Of a stretch of DNA of 64,000 nt, positions 44,004 to 52,852 are shown in pieces. A model generated the notes under the pieces. It made no database searches. It was not told where the DNA came from and was given only the letters and a program-made list of their open reading frames with translations. Source of the stretch: Streptomyces sp. NBC_01317. Its GTDB lineage: Bacteria; Actinomycetota; Actinomycetes; Streptomycetales; Streptomycetaceae. Each line of letters starts with the position of its first letter. Position 1 is the first letter of the stretch. The stretch spans positions 3,021,501 through 3,085,500 of the forward strand of contig NZ_CP108393.1 in assembly GCF_035961655.1 (NCBI RefSeq), given 5' to 3'. The translations under genes and the position numbers were made by a program.

Positions 44004-45725
44004 GTGGAACGTGCACCAGGCTCCAGAGGACGCGTCAGAACATGGATCGGCGGGGCGGTGGCCGTCGCGGCCGCCGGAGCGCTGAGTGTCACCGGGCTCG
44101 CCGGGACCGCGCAGGCGGCCGACATCAACGTGGCGAAGAACGCGGGGTTCGAGTCCGGTCTCGGGAGTTGGACCTGTTCCGCCGGCAGCGGCTCCACGGT
44201 CGGCTCGCCCGTACACGGTGGCGCGGCGGCCCTGAAGGGCGCGCCCAGCGGCCAGGACAACGCCAAGTGCTCGCAGGTCGTCGCCGTACAGCCCAACTCG
44301 ACGTACACGCTGAGCGCCTGGGTGCAGGGCGGGCTCGCCTACCTGGGGGCCGAGGGGACCGGGACGACCGACGTGTCGACCTGGACGCCGGACAGCACCT
44401 CGTGGAAGCAGCTCACCACCAGCTTCAGGACGGGCGCCTCGACCAGGTCCGTGACGGTCTACACCCACGGCTGGTACGGCACCCCCACCTACTTCGCCGA
44501 CGACATCTCCGTCTTCGGCCCCGACGGCGGCGGTGGCAGCGACCCCGGCCCGACGATCCCCGGCTCTCCCGCGGGTCTCACGGCCGGCTCCGTGACCTCG
44601 TCGTCCGTGACCCTCAACTGGGGCGGGGTGTCCAACGCCACCGGATACAACATCTACCGCAACGGTACGAAGGTGCAGTCGTCGACCTCCCCGTCCGCGA
44701 CCGTGACGGGCCTGGCGGCCAGCACGTCGTACTCATTCCAGGTGTCCGCGACCAACGCGGCCGGTGAGGGCCCCAAGTCGGCCACGGTCAACGCGACCAC
44801 CTCGGCGACCGGCGGCGGGGGCGGGGGCGGCACCAACCCGACCGTGCCCAAGCACGCGCTCACCGGCTACTGGCAGAACTTCAACAACGGCGCGACCGTC
44901 CAGAAGCTCCGTGACGTGCAGGCGCAGTACGACATCATCGCCGTGTCGTTCGCCGACGCGACCGCCACCCCCGGCCAGATCACCTTCAACCTGGACCCGG
45001 CCGTCGGCTACGGCTCCGCCGCCGAGTTCAAGTCGGACATCGCCGCGAAGAAGGCCGCCGGCAAGTCGGTCATCCTCTCGATCGGCGGCGAGAAGGGCAC
45101 CATCTCCATCAACAGCGCCGCCTCCGCGACGGCGTTCGCCAACAGCGCCTACGCGCTGATGCAGGAGTACGGCTTCAACGGGGTCGACATCGACCTGGAG
45201 AACGGCCTCAACTCCACGTACATGAGCAGCGCCCTGCACCAGCTGGCCGCGAAGGCCGGTCCGAACATGGTCCTCACGATGGCGCCGCAGACCATCGACA
45301 TGCAGAACACGGGCGGCGAGTACTTCAAGACCGCGCTGGCCGTGAAGGACATCCTCACCGTCGTCAACATGCAGTACTACAACAGCGGTTCGATGCTCGG
45401 CTGCGACGGCAAGGTCTACTCGCAGGGTTCGGTGGACTTCCTCACCGCGCTCGCCTGCATCCAGCTCGAAGGCGGCCTCGCCCCGGCCCAGGTCGGCATC
45501 GGCGTCCCCGCCTCCACGCGGGGCGCGGGCAGCGGTTACGTCTCCCCGACGATCGTGAACAACGCGCTGGACTGCCTCACCCGGGGCACCAACTGCGGTT
45601 CGTTCAAGCCGTCGAAGACCTACCCGGGCCTGCGTGGCGCGATGACCTGGTCCACCAACTGGGACGCGACGGCGGGCAACGCCTGGTCGAACGCCGTCGG
45701 CCCGAAGGTCCACTCCCTCCCGTAG
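44004..45725 (+). CDS. Secreted GH18 chitinase with carbohydrate-binding and Fn3 domains
   Basis: This 573-residue extracellular enzyme hydrolyses chitin. The signal peptide ends at about residue 38 (GTAQAAD). A carbohydrate-binding beta-sandwich covers 40-172, a fibronectin type III module 185-265, then a glycine-rich linker and the GH18 barrel from about 285. The catalytic motif reads YGFNGVDIDLEN, with the acid glutamate at about 399 and the two preceding aspartates present. GTG 44004 is chosen for the GGAGG site at 43993. The frame is open farther upstream but would include the operator. A dre site controls it. It borders the amino-sugar genes to the right. Confidence 0.94.
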   Translation: MERAPGSRGRVRTWIGGAVAVAAAGALSVTGLAGTAQAADINVAKNAGFESGLGSWTCSAGSGSTVGSPVHGGAAALKGAPSGQDNAKCSQVVAVQPNSTYTLSAWVQGGLAYLGAEGTGTTDVSTWTPDSTSWKQLTTSFRTGASTRSVTVYTHGWYGTPTYFADDISVFGPDGGGGSDPGPTIPGSPAGLTAGSVTSSSVTLNWGGVSNATGYNIYRNGTKVQSSTSPSATVTGLAASTSYSFQVSATNAAGEGPKSATVNATTSATGGGGGGGTNPTVPKHALTGYWQNFNNGATVQKLRDVQAQYDIIAVSFADATATPGQITFNLDPAVGYGSAAEFKSDIAAKKAAGKSVILSIGGEKGTISINSAASATAFANSAYALMQEYGFNGVDIDLENGLNSTYMSSALHQLAAKAGPNMVLTMAPQTIDMQNTGGEYFKTALAVKDILTVVNMQYYNSGSMLGCDGKVYSQGSVDFLTALACIQLEGGLAPAQVGIGVPASTRGAGSGYVSPTIVNNALDCLTRGTNCGSFKPSKTYPGLRGAMTWSTNWDATAGNAWSNAVGPKVHSLP

Positions 45726-45761
45726 CGGACCCGCACGACCGAAGACCCCCCACAGGGCCGG

Positions 45762-45792
45762 CAGCGCCGTCGAACCCCACCCGACGGCGCTG
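45762..45792. terminator. Terminator between chitinase and Nramp-like gene
   Basis: CAGCGCCGTCG and CGACGGCGCTG form a perfect 11-bp stem around a 9-base loop, between two convergent genes. Confidence 0.8.
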
Positions 45793-45830
45793 TCGCGCGT
45801 CCGGCCCCGGACGCACCCCGCACGACGGAC

Positions 45831-47195
45831 CTACCAGATCAGATCCTTGACCTGCTTCGCGCACAGCACGACGAACAGCAGTCCCGCGACCGCGAGCATC
45901 ACGTTGCTCAGCACCCCGTTGCGCCACTGGGCGGGCGTACGGGAGGAGTTGAGCAGCCAGACCAGCGTCAGCGCCAGGAACGGCATGAAAAACGCGCCCA
46001 GGACGCCGTACACCACGACCAGTCCGAACGGCTCGTCCAGGAAGAGCAGCCCGATCGGCGGGAAGGTCAGCCACAGCAGGTACGCGCGGAACAGGACCGA
46101 GCGCTCCCGCTCCCCCGAGGCGACCGTCTCCACCATGTCCTCGGTGCCGGCCCCCCGCCGTTCCCGGAGGATACGGTCCACGAAGTCGGCGAACATCAGG
46201 CTCACGCCGTGCCACACCCCGATCAGCGCGCCGAACGACGTGGCGAAGAAGCCCACCAGGAAGAGCTTCGCCGTGACCACCCCGAAGCGGTCCTCCAGGA
46301 TCGTGCCGAGGTCGATCAGCCCCCGGTCGCCCGAGGTCAGCGCGATCTGGGAGGAGTGCAGCAGCTCGGCGCCGATGATCAGCATGGCGACGACGAAGAA
46401 CCCCGTGGTGACGTACGCGACGCGGTTGTCCAGCCGCATCACCCGCATCCAGCGGGAGTCGGTCCACCCCTTGGCGTTGACCCAGTAGCCGTACGCGGCC
46501 ATCGTGATCGTGCCGCCGACGCCGCCGATCAGCCCCAGCGTGTAGAGCAGCGAGCCGTCCGGCAGCACCGGTACGAGCCCCGCGAACGCGTCGCCGAGGC
46601 GGGGAGCCACCCGGATCGCTACGTACATGACGATCAGGAACTTCATGCCGATCAGCACCGTCATGACCTTCTCGAAGACGGCGTACCGGTTGAACCAGAC
46701 GAAGGCCAGCCCCACCAGACCGGTGGCGACCGCCCAGGTCTTGAGGCCGGGGCCCTCGGGGAAGAGCGCGACGAGCGGCAGGGCGCTGGAGGACATGGCG
46801 GTCGCGCCGTACACAAAACCCCAGACGACGACGTAGACGGCGAAGTAGACCGTCGTCCAGTGGCCGAGGCTGCGCCAGCCCTCGAAGAGGGTGGTCCCGG
46901 TGGCGAGATGCCAGCGCCCGGCGGCCTCGGCGAGCGAGATCTTGACGACGCAGCCGATGATCGCGGCCCACAGGAGGGTGTAGCCGAACTGGCTGCCCGC
47001 GATCAGCGTCGCGACCAGGTCACCCGCGCCGACGCCGGTCGCGGCGACGACGATCCCGGGGCCGATGTACCGCCAACTGGACCTGCGGGGGCCGGAGGTG
47101 GGGGTGGAGGCGGGCCGCGCCGTCCCCGGCCGGGCGGGGACGGTCCCGTCCGTACCGCTGTACTCGCCCGTGCCGCTGTCCGTGGTGCCTGCCAT
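45831..47195 (-). CDS. Nramp-related membrane transporter
   Basis: This 454-residue polytopic membrane protein has the Nramp fold with about 11 helices. The helix 1 motif, normally DPGN, reads IVVAATGVGAGDLVAT. The helix 6 motif, normally MPH, is GTITMAAYGYWVNAKGW. Both metal-binding motifs are therefore changed, so it may not carry manganese or iron as a classic Nramp does. ATG 47195 has GGAGG upstream; an alternative start at 47240 overlaps a GTGAC palindrome. It lies between the chitinase and the GntP gene, but a functional link is uncertain. Confidence 0.8.
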   Translation of the reverse strand: MAGTTDSGTGEYSGTDGTVPARPGTARPASTPTSGPRRSSWRYIGPGIVVAATGVGAGDLVATLIAGSQFGYTLLWAAIIGCVVKISLAEAAGRWHLATGTTLFEGWRSLGHWTTVYFAVYVVVWGFVYGATAMSSSALPLVALFPEGPGLKTWAVATGLVGLAFVWFNRYAVFEKVMTVLIGMKFLIVMYVAIRVAPRLGDAFAGLVPVLPDGSLLYTLGLIGGVGGTITMAAYGYWVNAKGWTDSRWMRVMRLDNRVAYVTTGFFVVAMLIIGAELLHSSQIALTSGDRGLIDLGTILEDRFGVVTAKLFLVGFFATSFGALIGVWHGVSLMFADFVDRILRERRGAGTEDMVETVASGERERSVLFRAYLLWLTFPPIGLLFLDEPFGLVVVYGVLGAFFMPFLALTLVWLLNSSRTPAQWRNGVLSNVMLAVAGLLFVVLCAKQVKDLIW

Positions 47196-47330
47196 GCGTC
47201 TCGCGCCTCCACTCTCGTCCCCGTACGTGACCCACGTCACGAAAGCGGGGCGGGCGGTGATCGCGCAAGAGGGCCTGCGGCGCCACGGACAGCGGTTCGA
47301 GCGGTACGGATCCGTCTCGTACGGGCTCCT

Positions 47331-48803
47331 CTAGATGACCAGGCTCAGCAACGCCGCCACCACGAAGCCCGCCACCGACAGGACCGTCTCCAGGACCGTC
47401 CACGACTTCAGGGTGTCGCGCTCCGAGATGCCGAAGTACTTGGCGACCATCCAGAACCCGCCGTCGTTGACGTGCGAGGCGAAGATCGAGCCCGCGGAGA
47501 TGGCCATGATGATCAGGGCGAGATGCGCCTGCGAGAAGCCCTGGCCCTCGACCAGCGGGACCACGATGCCCGCGGTGGTGACGATCGCGACGGTCGCGGA
47601 ACCCTGGGCGACCCGCAGCACGACCGAGATCAGCCAGGCCAGCAGGATGACCGGCAGGCCCACGTCGTGGAAGGTGTCGGCGAGGGCGTCCGCGATGCCG
47701 CTGCCCTTGAGGACCGCGCCGAAGACCCCGCCGGCGCCGACGACGAGCAGGATGTTGCCGACCGGCTTGAGGGACGCGGTGGAGACCCGCTCCAGCGACT
47801 GGCGCGACCAGCCGCGCCGCAGGCCCAGCAGGTAGTACGCGAGCAGCAGCGCGATCGTCAGGGCCACGAACGGGTGGCCGAAGAACTCGATCACCGAGCG
47901 GCCGGTCGACGGGTCCAGCGCGATGGACGAGAAGGTCGCCAGCAGGATCAGGACCAGCGGGGTGCCGATGATCGCCAGGACCGTGCCCAGGCCGACCGGC
48001 GCCTCCTGCGGGGCCACCCCGGCGGCACGCTGTTCCTCGGCGACGGCGGCCTTGGCCTCCTCGGCCGCCTCCAGCATGTCCTGCGGGACCTCCACATAGA
48101 GGCGCTTTCCGATCCAGGCCGCGTACACCCAGGCGGCCAGGACGGCGGGTATCCCGACGAGCGCGCCCATCAGGATCATCCAGCCCAGGTCCACGTGGAA
48201 GAGTCCGGCGGCGGCGACGGGGCCCGGGTGCGGGGGCAGGAACGCGTGCGTCATGGAGAGACCGGCGAGCAGCGGCATCGCGTACAGGACGATCGACTTG
48301 CCGGACCGCTTGGTGGCCGCGTACACGATCGGCGCGAGGACGAAGATGCCGACGTCGAAGAAGACCGGGATGCCGAAGATGACACCGGTGACGCCCATGG
48401 CGAGCGGCGCGCGCTTCTCACCGAAGAGGTTCAGCAGCCGGGCGCTCAACACCTCGGCGCCGCCGGACACTTCGAGGATCGCGCCGAGCATGGTGCCGAG
48501 GCCGATGATGATCGCGACGTGGCCCAGGATGCCGCCCATGCCCGACTCGATCATCGAGACGGAGGTGGACCGCTGGACCGTACCGAAGAGTTCGGTGACG
48601 GAGAGCCCGGCGGCGAGGCCGACGGCTATGGAGACGCCGAGCAGGGCGACGAAGGGCTGGATCCTGACCTTGATGATCAGGAAGAGGAGGAGTGCGATAC
48701 CGAGGGCGGCGACGGTGAGCAGCCCGCCGGTACCGCCGAGTATCAGGAGGAAGCCCCCGGTGTGGGGCGGGGTTTGAGGGGGTGCGTCGGCAGCGAGCAG
48801 CAT
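47331..48803 (-). CDS. GntP-family permease (gluconate or D-serine type)
   Basis: This 490-residue membrane transporter is of the gluconate:H+ symporter family. About twelve helices are visible. Conserved stretches include FLIIKVRIQPFVALLGVSIAVGLAAG, SMIESGMGGILGHVAIIIGLGTMLGAILE, FGIPVFFDVGIFVLAPIV, LAGLSMTHAFLPPHPGPVAAA, and VLRVAQGSATVAIVTTAGIV. The N-terminus before the first helix is short. Family members carry gluconate, related aldonates, or D-serine. AAGAGGTC precedes the ATG. It is the last gene of the minus-strand set kinase-IclR-RidA-GntP, which suggests uptake of the pathway substrate. Confidence 0.9.
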   Translation of the reverse strand: MLLAADAPPQTPPHTGGFLLILGGTGGLLTVAALGIALLLFLIIKVRIQPFVALLGVSIAVGLAAGLSVTELFGTVQRSTSVSMIESGMGGILGHVAIIIGLGTMLGAILEVSGGAEVLSARLLNLFGEKRAPLAMGVTGVIFGIPVFFDVGIFVLAPIVYAATKRSGKSIVLYAMPLLAGLSMTHAFLPPHPGPVAAAGLFHVDLGWMILMGALVGIPAVLAAWVYAAWIGKRLYVEVPQDMLEAAEEAKAAVAEEQRAAGVAPQEAPVGLGTVLAIIGTPLVLILLATFSSIALDPSTGRSVIEFFGHPFVALTIALLLAYYLLGLRRGWSRQSLERVSTASLKPVGNILLVVGAGGVFGAVLKGSGIADALADTFHDVGLPVILLAWLISVVLRVAQGSATVAIVTTAGIVVPLVEGQGFSQAHLALIIMAISAGSIFASHVNDGGFWMVAKYFGISERDTLKSWTVLETVLSVAGFVVAALLSLVI

Positions 48804-48845
48804 GGGGGGACCTCTTGTTCTGGGCATTCCGGGCAGCGGGAATCG

Positions 48846-48926
48846 CGGTACGGCGCCCCCTCGGGCGGTCGTTCGCGCGGTCGTTCGGCCGGTCGTTCGG
48901 CCGGACATGAGGGGGGCGCCGTACCG
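48846..48926. terminator. Long hairpin between ridA-like and gntP-like genes
   Basis: CGGTACGGCGCCCCC and GGGGGCGCCGTACCG are perfect arms with a 51-base loop that itself repeats CGGTCGTTCG three times. It lies between RidA and GntP on the minus strand and could be an intra-operon attenuator. Confidence 0.6.
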
Positions 48927-48976
48927 GGCGGCGGGGGGTAAGACGGAAGGGCTCACCGGGGGTAAGGCGGAAAGGC

Positions 48977-49405
48977 TCAACCGAGGACGGCCAGCGCGTC
49001 GATCTCGATCAACAGCCCCTTGGGCAGGCCGACATAGACCGTGGTTCGGGCGGCGGCGGCCTCCTTGAGGCCCTGCTCCTCGAAGTACTGGTTGTAGATC
49101 GCGTTCAGCTCGGCGAAGTGGTCCACGTCCGTGAGGTACACGCGCACCATCAGGACGTCGTCCCAACTCGCCCCGCCCTCCTCCAGGATCGCCTTGACGT
49201 TGGCGAACGTCTGGAGCGTCTGCTCGCGCAGGGTCGGGCCCGCCGGGACCGGCGGCTTGCCGTCCGCGGCGGGGAGGAAGCCCACCTGCCCGGCGACCTG
49301 GAGGATGTTGCCCTTGCGGACGCCGTGCGAGAACTTCGCCGGCGGCGCGGTGTGCGTGGCGGGGGTCAGCGCGGTCTTCGGGAGCTGGGGCGTGTTCTCG
49401 CTCAT
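48977..49405 (-). CDS. RidA (YjgF/YER057c) family imine deaminase
   Basis: This 142-residue trimeric cytosolic protein hydrolyses reactive enamine/imine intermediates released by PLP enzymes. It shows LQVAGQVGFLPAADGKPPVPAGPTLREQTLQTFANVKAILEEGGASWDDVLMVRVYL, and the active-site arginine in AAARTTVYVGLPKGLLIEIDALAV. AAGGAAG precedes the ATG. Its start overlaps the IclR stop as ATGA. Two imperfect 23-bp repeats (GGGTAAGRCGGAARGGCTCA) lie at its 3' end. It fits as a helper for the PLP deaminase encoded divergently at 51422. Confidence 0.92.
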   Translation of the reverse strand: MSENTPQLPKTALTPATHTAPPAKFSHGVRKGNILQVAGQVGFLPAADGKPPVPAGPTLREQTLQTFANVKAILEEGGASWDDVLMVRVYLTDVDHFAELNAIYNQYFEEQGLKEAAAARTTVYVGLPKGLLIEIDALAVLG

Positions 49406-50166
49406 GTGCGTGCTTCCTTGGAGTGGGTGGTGCCGGAGTACTCCCGGCTGATCACGTCGGCGGTGCGGCGCAACAGCGGGAGCAGGGTGAGGAGTTCCTC
49501 GGCCGTGACGACGACGTTCGGCGCGGAGACCGACATGGCGGCGACCGCTCTGCCGTCCGTACCCCGGATCGGGGCGCCGATGCAGTTGATGGACTCCTCG
49601 TGGCCGCCGAGGTCGGTGGCCCAGCCCTGTTCGCGTACGGTGGCCAACTCCCGCAGGAACGCGGAGGCGTTGGGGATCGAACGGGGCGTGTACAGGGGGA
49701 AGTCGAGCCGCTCGGCGAGGGCGCGGCGCTCGGCCTCGGGGAGGTCGGCGAGGAGCAGCTTGGCGACGGCGGCGACCGTGATGGCGACCGGTTTGCCGAT
49801 CCTGGAGTACATCCGGACCGGATAGCGGCTCTCCACCTTGTCGATGTAGAGGACCTCGTTCTCCTCGTGCACCGCCAAGTGGACGGTGTGGCCGACCTGT
49901 TCGTTCAGCTTGACGAGATGGGGGTGGGCGATCTCCCGTACGTCCAGGTTCTCCACGGCCTCCTGGGCGAGCGCGAAGAGGCGGGCGCCGAGGCGGTAGC
50001 GGTTGTCCTGCTGGCGGTAGACGAGCCCGTGCTCGTGGAGGGTACGGAGCAGCCGCAGCGCGGTGGACTTGTGCACGTCGAGGCGCTCGGCGACCTGTCC
50101 GAGGTCGGCGGGCCCCTGGGCGAGCAGGGGAAGGATGCTCAGCGCGCGGTCGACGGTCTGGCTCAT
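49402..50166 (-). CDS. IclR-family transcriptional regulator
   Basis: This 254-residue regulator has a winged helix-turn-helix at residues 1-65 (SQTVDRALSILPLLAQGPADLGQVAERLDVHKSTALRLLRTLHEHGLV). The effector domain has YIDKVESRYPVRMYSRIGKPVAITVAAVAKLLLADL and INCIGAPIRGTDGRAVAAMSVS. It overlaps the stop of the kinase gene by four bases and the RidA start likewise. It probably senses a pathway intermediate such as a keto-deoxy sugar acid and acts at the palindrome near 51363. Confidence 0.92.
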   Translation of the reverse strand: MSQTVDRALSILPLLAQGPADLGQVAERLDVHKSTALRLLRTLHEHGLVYRQQDNRYRLGARLFALAQEAVENLDVREIAHPHLVKLNEQVGHTVHLAVHEENEVLYIDKVESRYPVRMYSRIGKPVAITVAAVAKLLLADLPEAERRALAERLDFPLYTPRSIPNASAFLRELATVREQGWATDLGGHEESINCIGAPIRGTDGRAVAAMSVSAPNVVVTAEELLTLLPLLRRTADVISREYSGTTHSKEART

Positions 50167-51263
50167 CGGGTACGTACCTCCTGCTCGATGGCCGCCGTCC
50201 AGCCGGGGCCGAGACGAAGTCTCTCCCAGGCGCGCCCGTCGAGGCCCGCGAGGCGGTCGGCGTCGGCCCGGGCGGGCGGGGTGCCGAGGTCGCCGGGGAC
50301 GGTGAGGGTGGCGGCGGCCATGAGGTGGCCGTGGCGGAGGCGGGCGGCGGCGGGCAGGCCGCGGAGGGTCGCGGAGAGGAAGCCGGCGGCGAAGGCGTCA
50401 CCGGCGCCGACGGGCGCGACGACGTCGACGTGGAGGGCGGGCATGTCGGTGATGGTGTCGGGGGCGGTGACGTGGGTGGTGTCCTGAGCAAGGTCCTGAT
50501 CGCTGTACGGGGTGCTGTCCTCCCCCTCCCGCGTCAGCACCGTCGCCCCCGCGCTCCCCCGCTTGACCACCACCGTCCGCGGCTCGGGCAGCGCCGCGCG
50601 GATCGCGTCCGCGCCCCGCAGCCCCCACGCCTCCGCCGCCTCGTCCTCGCCGACGAAGACCAGGTCCGCGCCGCGCGCCAGTCCCAGCAGGATCTCCGCG
50701 CCCGAGCCGTCCCGCCACAGCCCCGGCCGGTGGTTGACGTCGAAGGAGACGAGGGGGCGGCCCGGCCTGCGGCGGGTCAGCTCGCGCATCAGGGCCAGGC
50801 AGTCCGCGGAGAGCGCGGCGGTGATCCCGGACAGGTGCAGGACCCGGCCGGCCCACAGGTCGCGGTACGGCACGGTCGCCGGGGACATCGCCGAGGCGGC
50901 GGACCCGGCCCGGTAGTACGCGACCTCGTGCGCGTCGGTCGCGCGGTCCGTCGCCGTACGGAAGTAGATGCCGGTGGGGCGCTCCGGGTCGCGCCGGACC
51001 CCCGACGTGTCGACGCCGTACGCGCCGACGGCGGCCACCAGATGGTCGCCGAAGCCGTCCGCGCCGACCCGGCTGACCCACTTCACCGCATGCCCGGCGG
51101 CGGCCAGCGCGCACGCGACGTTGGACTCGGCGCCGCCGATGGCGCGGTCGAAGGACGGCACGTCGGCGAGGCGGCCGGGGCGGGAGGGCAGGAACGTGAC
51201 CATGGACTCACCGAGGCAGACGACGTCCACCCGCGCGGGCACGGGTCCGGTCACTCCGGTCAC
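50163..51263 (-). CDS. PfkB-family sugar kinase, probable 2-keto-3-deoxygluconate kinase
   Basis: This 366-residue cytosolic ribokinase-like enzyme begins VDVVCLGESMVTFLPSRPGRLADVPSFDRAIGGAESNVACALAAAG, a pattern characteristic of KDG kinases. It continues TGIYFRTATD, YYRAGSAASAMSP, SFDVNHRPGLWRD, VVVKRGSAGATVL and the catalytic DVVAPVGAGDAFAAGFLSATLRG. GTG 51263 is favoured for GAGGAG just upstream; the frame is open to 51344. It would make KDPG, an Entner-Doudoroff intermediate, from 2-keto-3-deoxygluconate. An insert of about 30 residues (EDSTPYSDQDLAQDTTHVTAPDT) is odd. Confidence 0.85.
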   Translation of the reverse strand: MTGVTGPVPARVDVVCLGESMVTFLPSRPGRLADVPSFDRAIGGAESNVACALAAAGHAVKWVSRVGADGFGDHLVAAVGAYGVDTSGVRRDPERPTGIYFRTATDRATDAHEVAYYRAGSAASAMSPATVPYRDLWAGRVLHLSGITAALSADCLALMRELTRRRPGRPLVSFDVNHRPGLWRDGSGAEILLGLARGADLVFVGEDEAAEAWGLRGADAIRAALPEPRTVVVKRGSAGATVLTREGEDSTPYSDQDLAQDTTHVTAPDTITDMPALHVDVVAPVGAGDAFAAGFLSATLRGLPAAARLRHGHLMAAATLTVPGDLGTPPARADADRLAGLDGRAWERLRLGPGWTAAIEQEVRTR

Positions 51264-51362
51264 TCTGGGGCTCCTCACCGCTCGGCCGATGCGTGGAGGG
51301 GCCACCATTGACCCGACATCGGCTCGGATGTTAGACAGCGACAAGCAATATGCGCAATGGGT

Positions 51363-51379
51363 GTTGCAAATGTTGCAAC
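51363..51379. promoter_or_regulatory. Candidate IclR operator in the divergent promoter
   Basis: GTTGCAA-ATG-TTGCAAC is a perfect 17-bp inverted repeat, and two further GCAAT motifs lie at 51344-51358. It sits between the divergent kinase and deaminase starts, the expected place for an operator of the IclR protein encoded next to them. Confidence 0.6.
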
Positions 51380-51421
51380 GATAGCGATCAAAACGATCCC
51401 ACTTCGACTCCGGAGGCCCGC

Positions 51422-52792
51422 ATGGCGACCGACCGACCCGCCCCGCTCGGCGACGAGCACGTGGACCACCTCGGCGACGGACGGGTCGACCACCTCCGCG
51501 ACGAGCGCGTGGACCACCGCTTCAAGGGGCTCCCGCCGGACGCCGAGGGCCTGACGGTCGGCGCGCTCGCCGCCCAGCGCCGCGACCTGTTCACCGGCGG
51601 CTTCACCACCCCCGTGCTCGCCCTCTCCGCCGAGTCGCTCGCGCACAACCTCACCCTGCTGGAGACCTACGCCGAACGCCACGGCCTGGCCTTCGCCCCG
51701 CACGGCAAGACCTCCATGTCCCCCCAGCTCTTCGAGCGCCAACTCGCCCACGGCGCCTGGGGCATCACCGCCGCCCTGCCCCACCAGGCGCGCGTCTACC
51801 GGGCGTTCGGCATCCGGCGGATCTTCCTCGCCAACGAGGTGGTCGACGCGGCGGCGCTGCGCTGGCTGGCCGGCGAGCTGGACCGCGACCCGGACTTCCG
51901 CTTCCTCTGTTACGTGGACTCCGTGCGCGGGGTCGAGTTGATGGACGAGGCCCTGCGCGCGGCCGGTGCCACCCGCCCGGTGGAGGTCGTGGTCGAACTG
52001 GGCGCGGGCGAGGGGGCCCGTACCGGAGCACGTACGGAGGCGGACTGCGCGGCGGTCGCCGACGCGGTGGCCGCCGTCACCACCCTCCGCCTGGCGGGAG
52101 TCGCCGGGTACGAGGGCGAGGTGCCGGACGCCGACGGTGACCGGGTACGCGCCTGGCTGCGCCGACTGGTCGCGCTGGCCTCGGAGTTCGACAAGGCGGG
52201 CCGCTTCTCGGGGCCGGACGGGCCGGGCAGGCCGGGCGGACCGGACGGACCGGACGGACCGGACGAGATCGTGATCAGCGCGGGCGGCAGCGCCTGGTTC
52301 GACGCGGTCGCCGACGTCTTCGCCGAGATCCCGGCGCTCTCCCTTCCCGTACTGAAACTGCTGCGCTCCGGCGCGTACGTCTCGCACGACGACGGCCACT
52401 ACCGCCGCCTCTCCCCCTTCAACCGCGTGCCCGAGGAAGGCGCCCTGGAGCCCGCGTTCCGGCTGTGGGCGCAGGTGGTCTCCCGCCCGTCCGCCGGGCA
52501 GGCGTTCTTGAACGCGGGCAAGCGGGACGCGGCGTACGACCTGGACCTCCCGGAGGCCCAGGTGATCCGGGACGGCCATACCGGTGAGGTCAGGCCCGCC
52601 ACCGGGCTGACCGTCACCGGCCTGTCCGACCAGCACACCTGGGTGTCCACGGCCGAGGGGGCGCAGCTGGAGGTCGGTGACTGGGTCGGGCTGGGGCTGT
52701 CGCACCCGTGCACGTCGTTCGACAAGTGGCAGCTGATCCCGCTGGTGGAGGCGGACGGCACGGTCACGGACGTGATCCGTACGTTCTTCTAG
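51422..52792 (+). CDS. PLP-dependent D-amino acid/D-glucosaminate deaminase-like enzyme
   Basis: This 456-residue protein has the fold-III (alanine racemase-type) PLP barrel of the D-serine dehydratase/D-threonine aldolase family. The PLP lysine is in LAFAPHGKTSMSP (about K96). The C-terminal zinc site shows GLSHPCTSFDKWQLIPLV. The ATG has GGAGG at the correct spacing. The first 40 residues repeat VDHL/RVDH, and a Gly-Pro-Asp-rich insert at 52215-52265 is a 9-bp-type repeat. Family members remove ammonia from D-serine, other D-amino acids or 2-amino-2-deoxygluconate. The last is favoured by the neighbouring KDG kinase (inference). Confidence 0.85.
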   Translation: MATDRPAPLGDEHVDHLGDGRVDHLRDERVDHRFKGLPPDAEGLTVGALAAQRRDLFTGGFTTPVLALSAESLAHNLTLLETYAERHGLAFAPHGKTSMSPQLFERQLAHGAWGITAALPHQARVYRAFGIRRIFLANEVVDAAALRWLAGELDRDPDFRFLCYVDSVRGVELMDEALRAAGATRPVEVVVELGAGEGARTGARTEADCAAVADAVAAVTTLRLAGVAGYEGEVPDADGDRVRAWLRRLVALASEFDKAGRFSGPDGPGRPGGPDGPDGPDEIVISAGGSAWFDAVADVFAEIPALSLPVLKLLRSGAYVSHDDGHYRRLSPFNRVPEEGALEPAFRLWAQVVSRPSAGQAFLNAGKRDAAYDLDLPEAQVIRDGHTGEVRPATGLTVTGLSDQHTWVSTAEGAQLEVGDWVGLGLSHPCTSFDKWQLIPLVEADGTVTDVIRTFF

Positions 52793-52852
52793 AAATACGT
52801 TCTTTCAGGAAGCCGTCAGGACCCCCGGACCCAGGACCCAGGAGCGCAGGCC

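Noticed and set aside
46209..48941. 910-codon plus-strand frame
   Set aside because: It is antisense to the Nramp-like and GntP genes, whose domains are unmistakable; the frame is open only because of codon bias.
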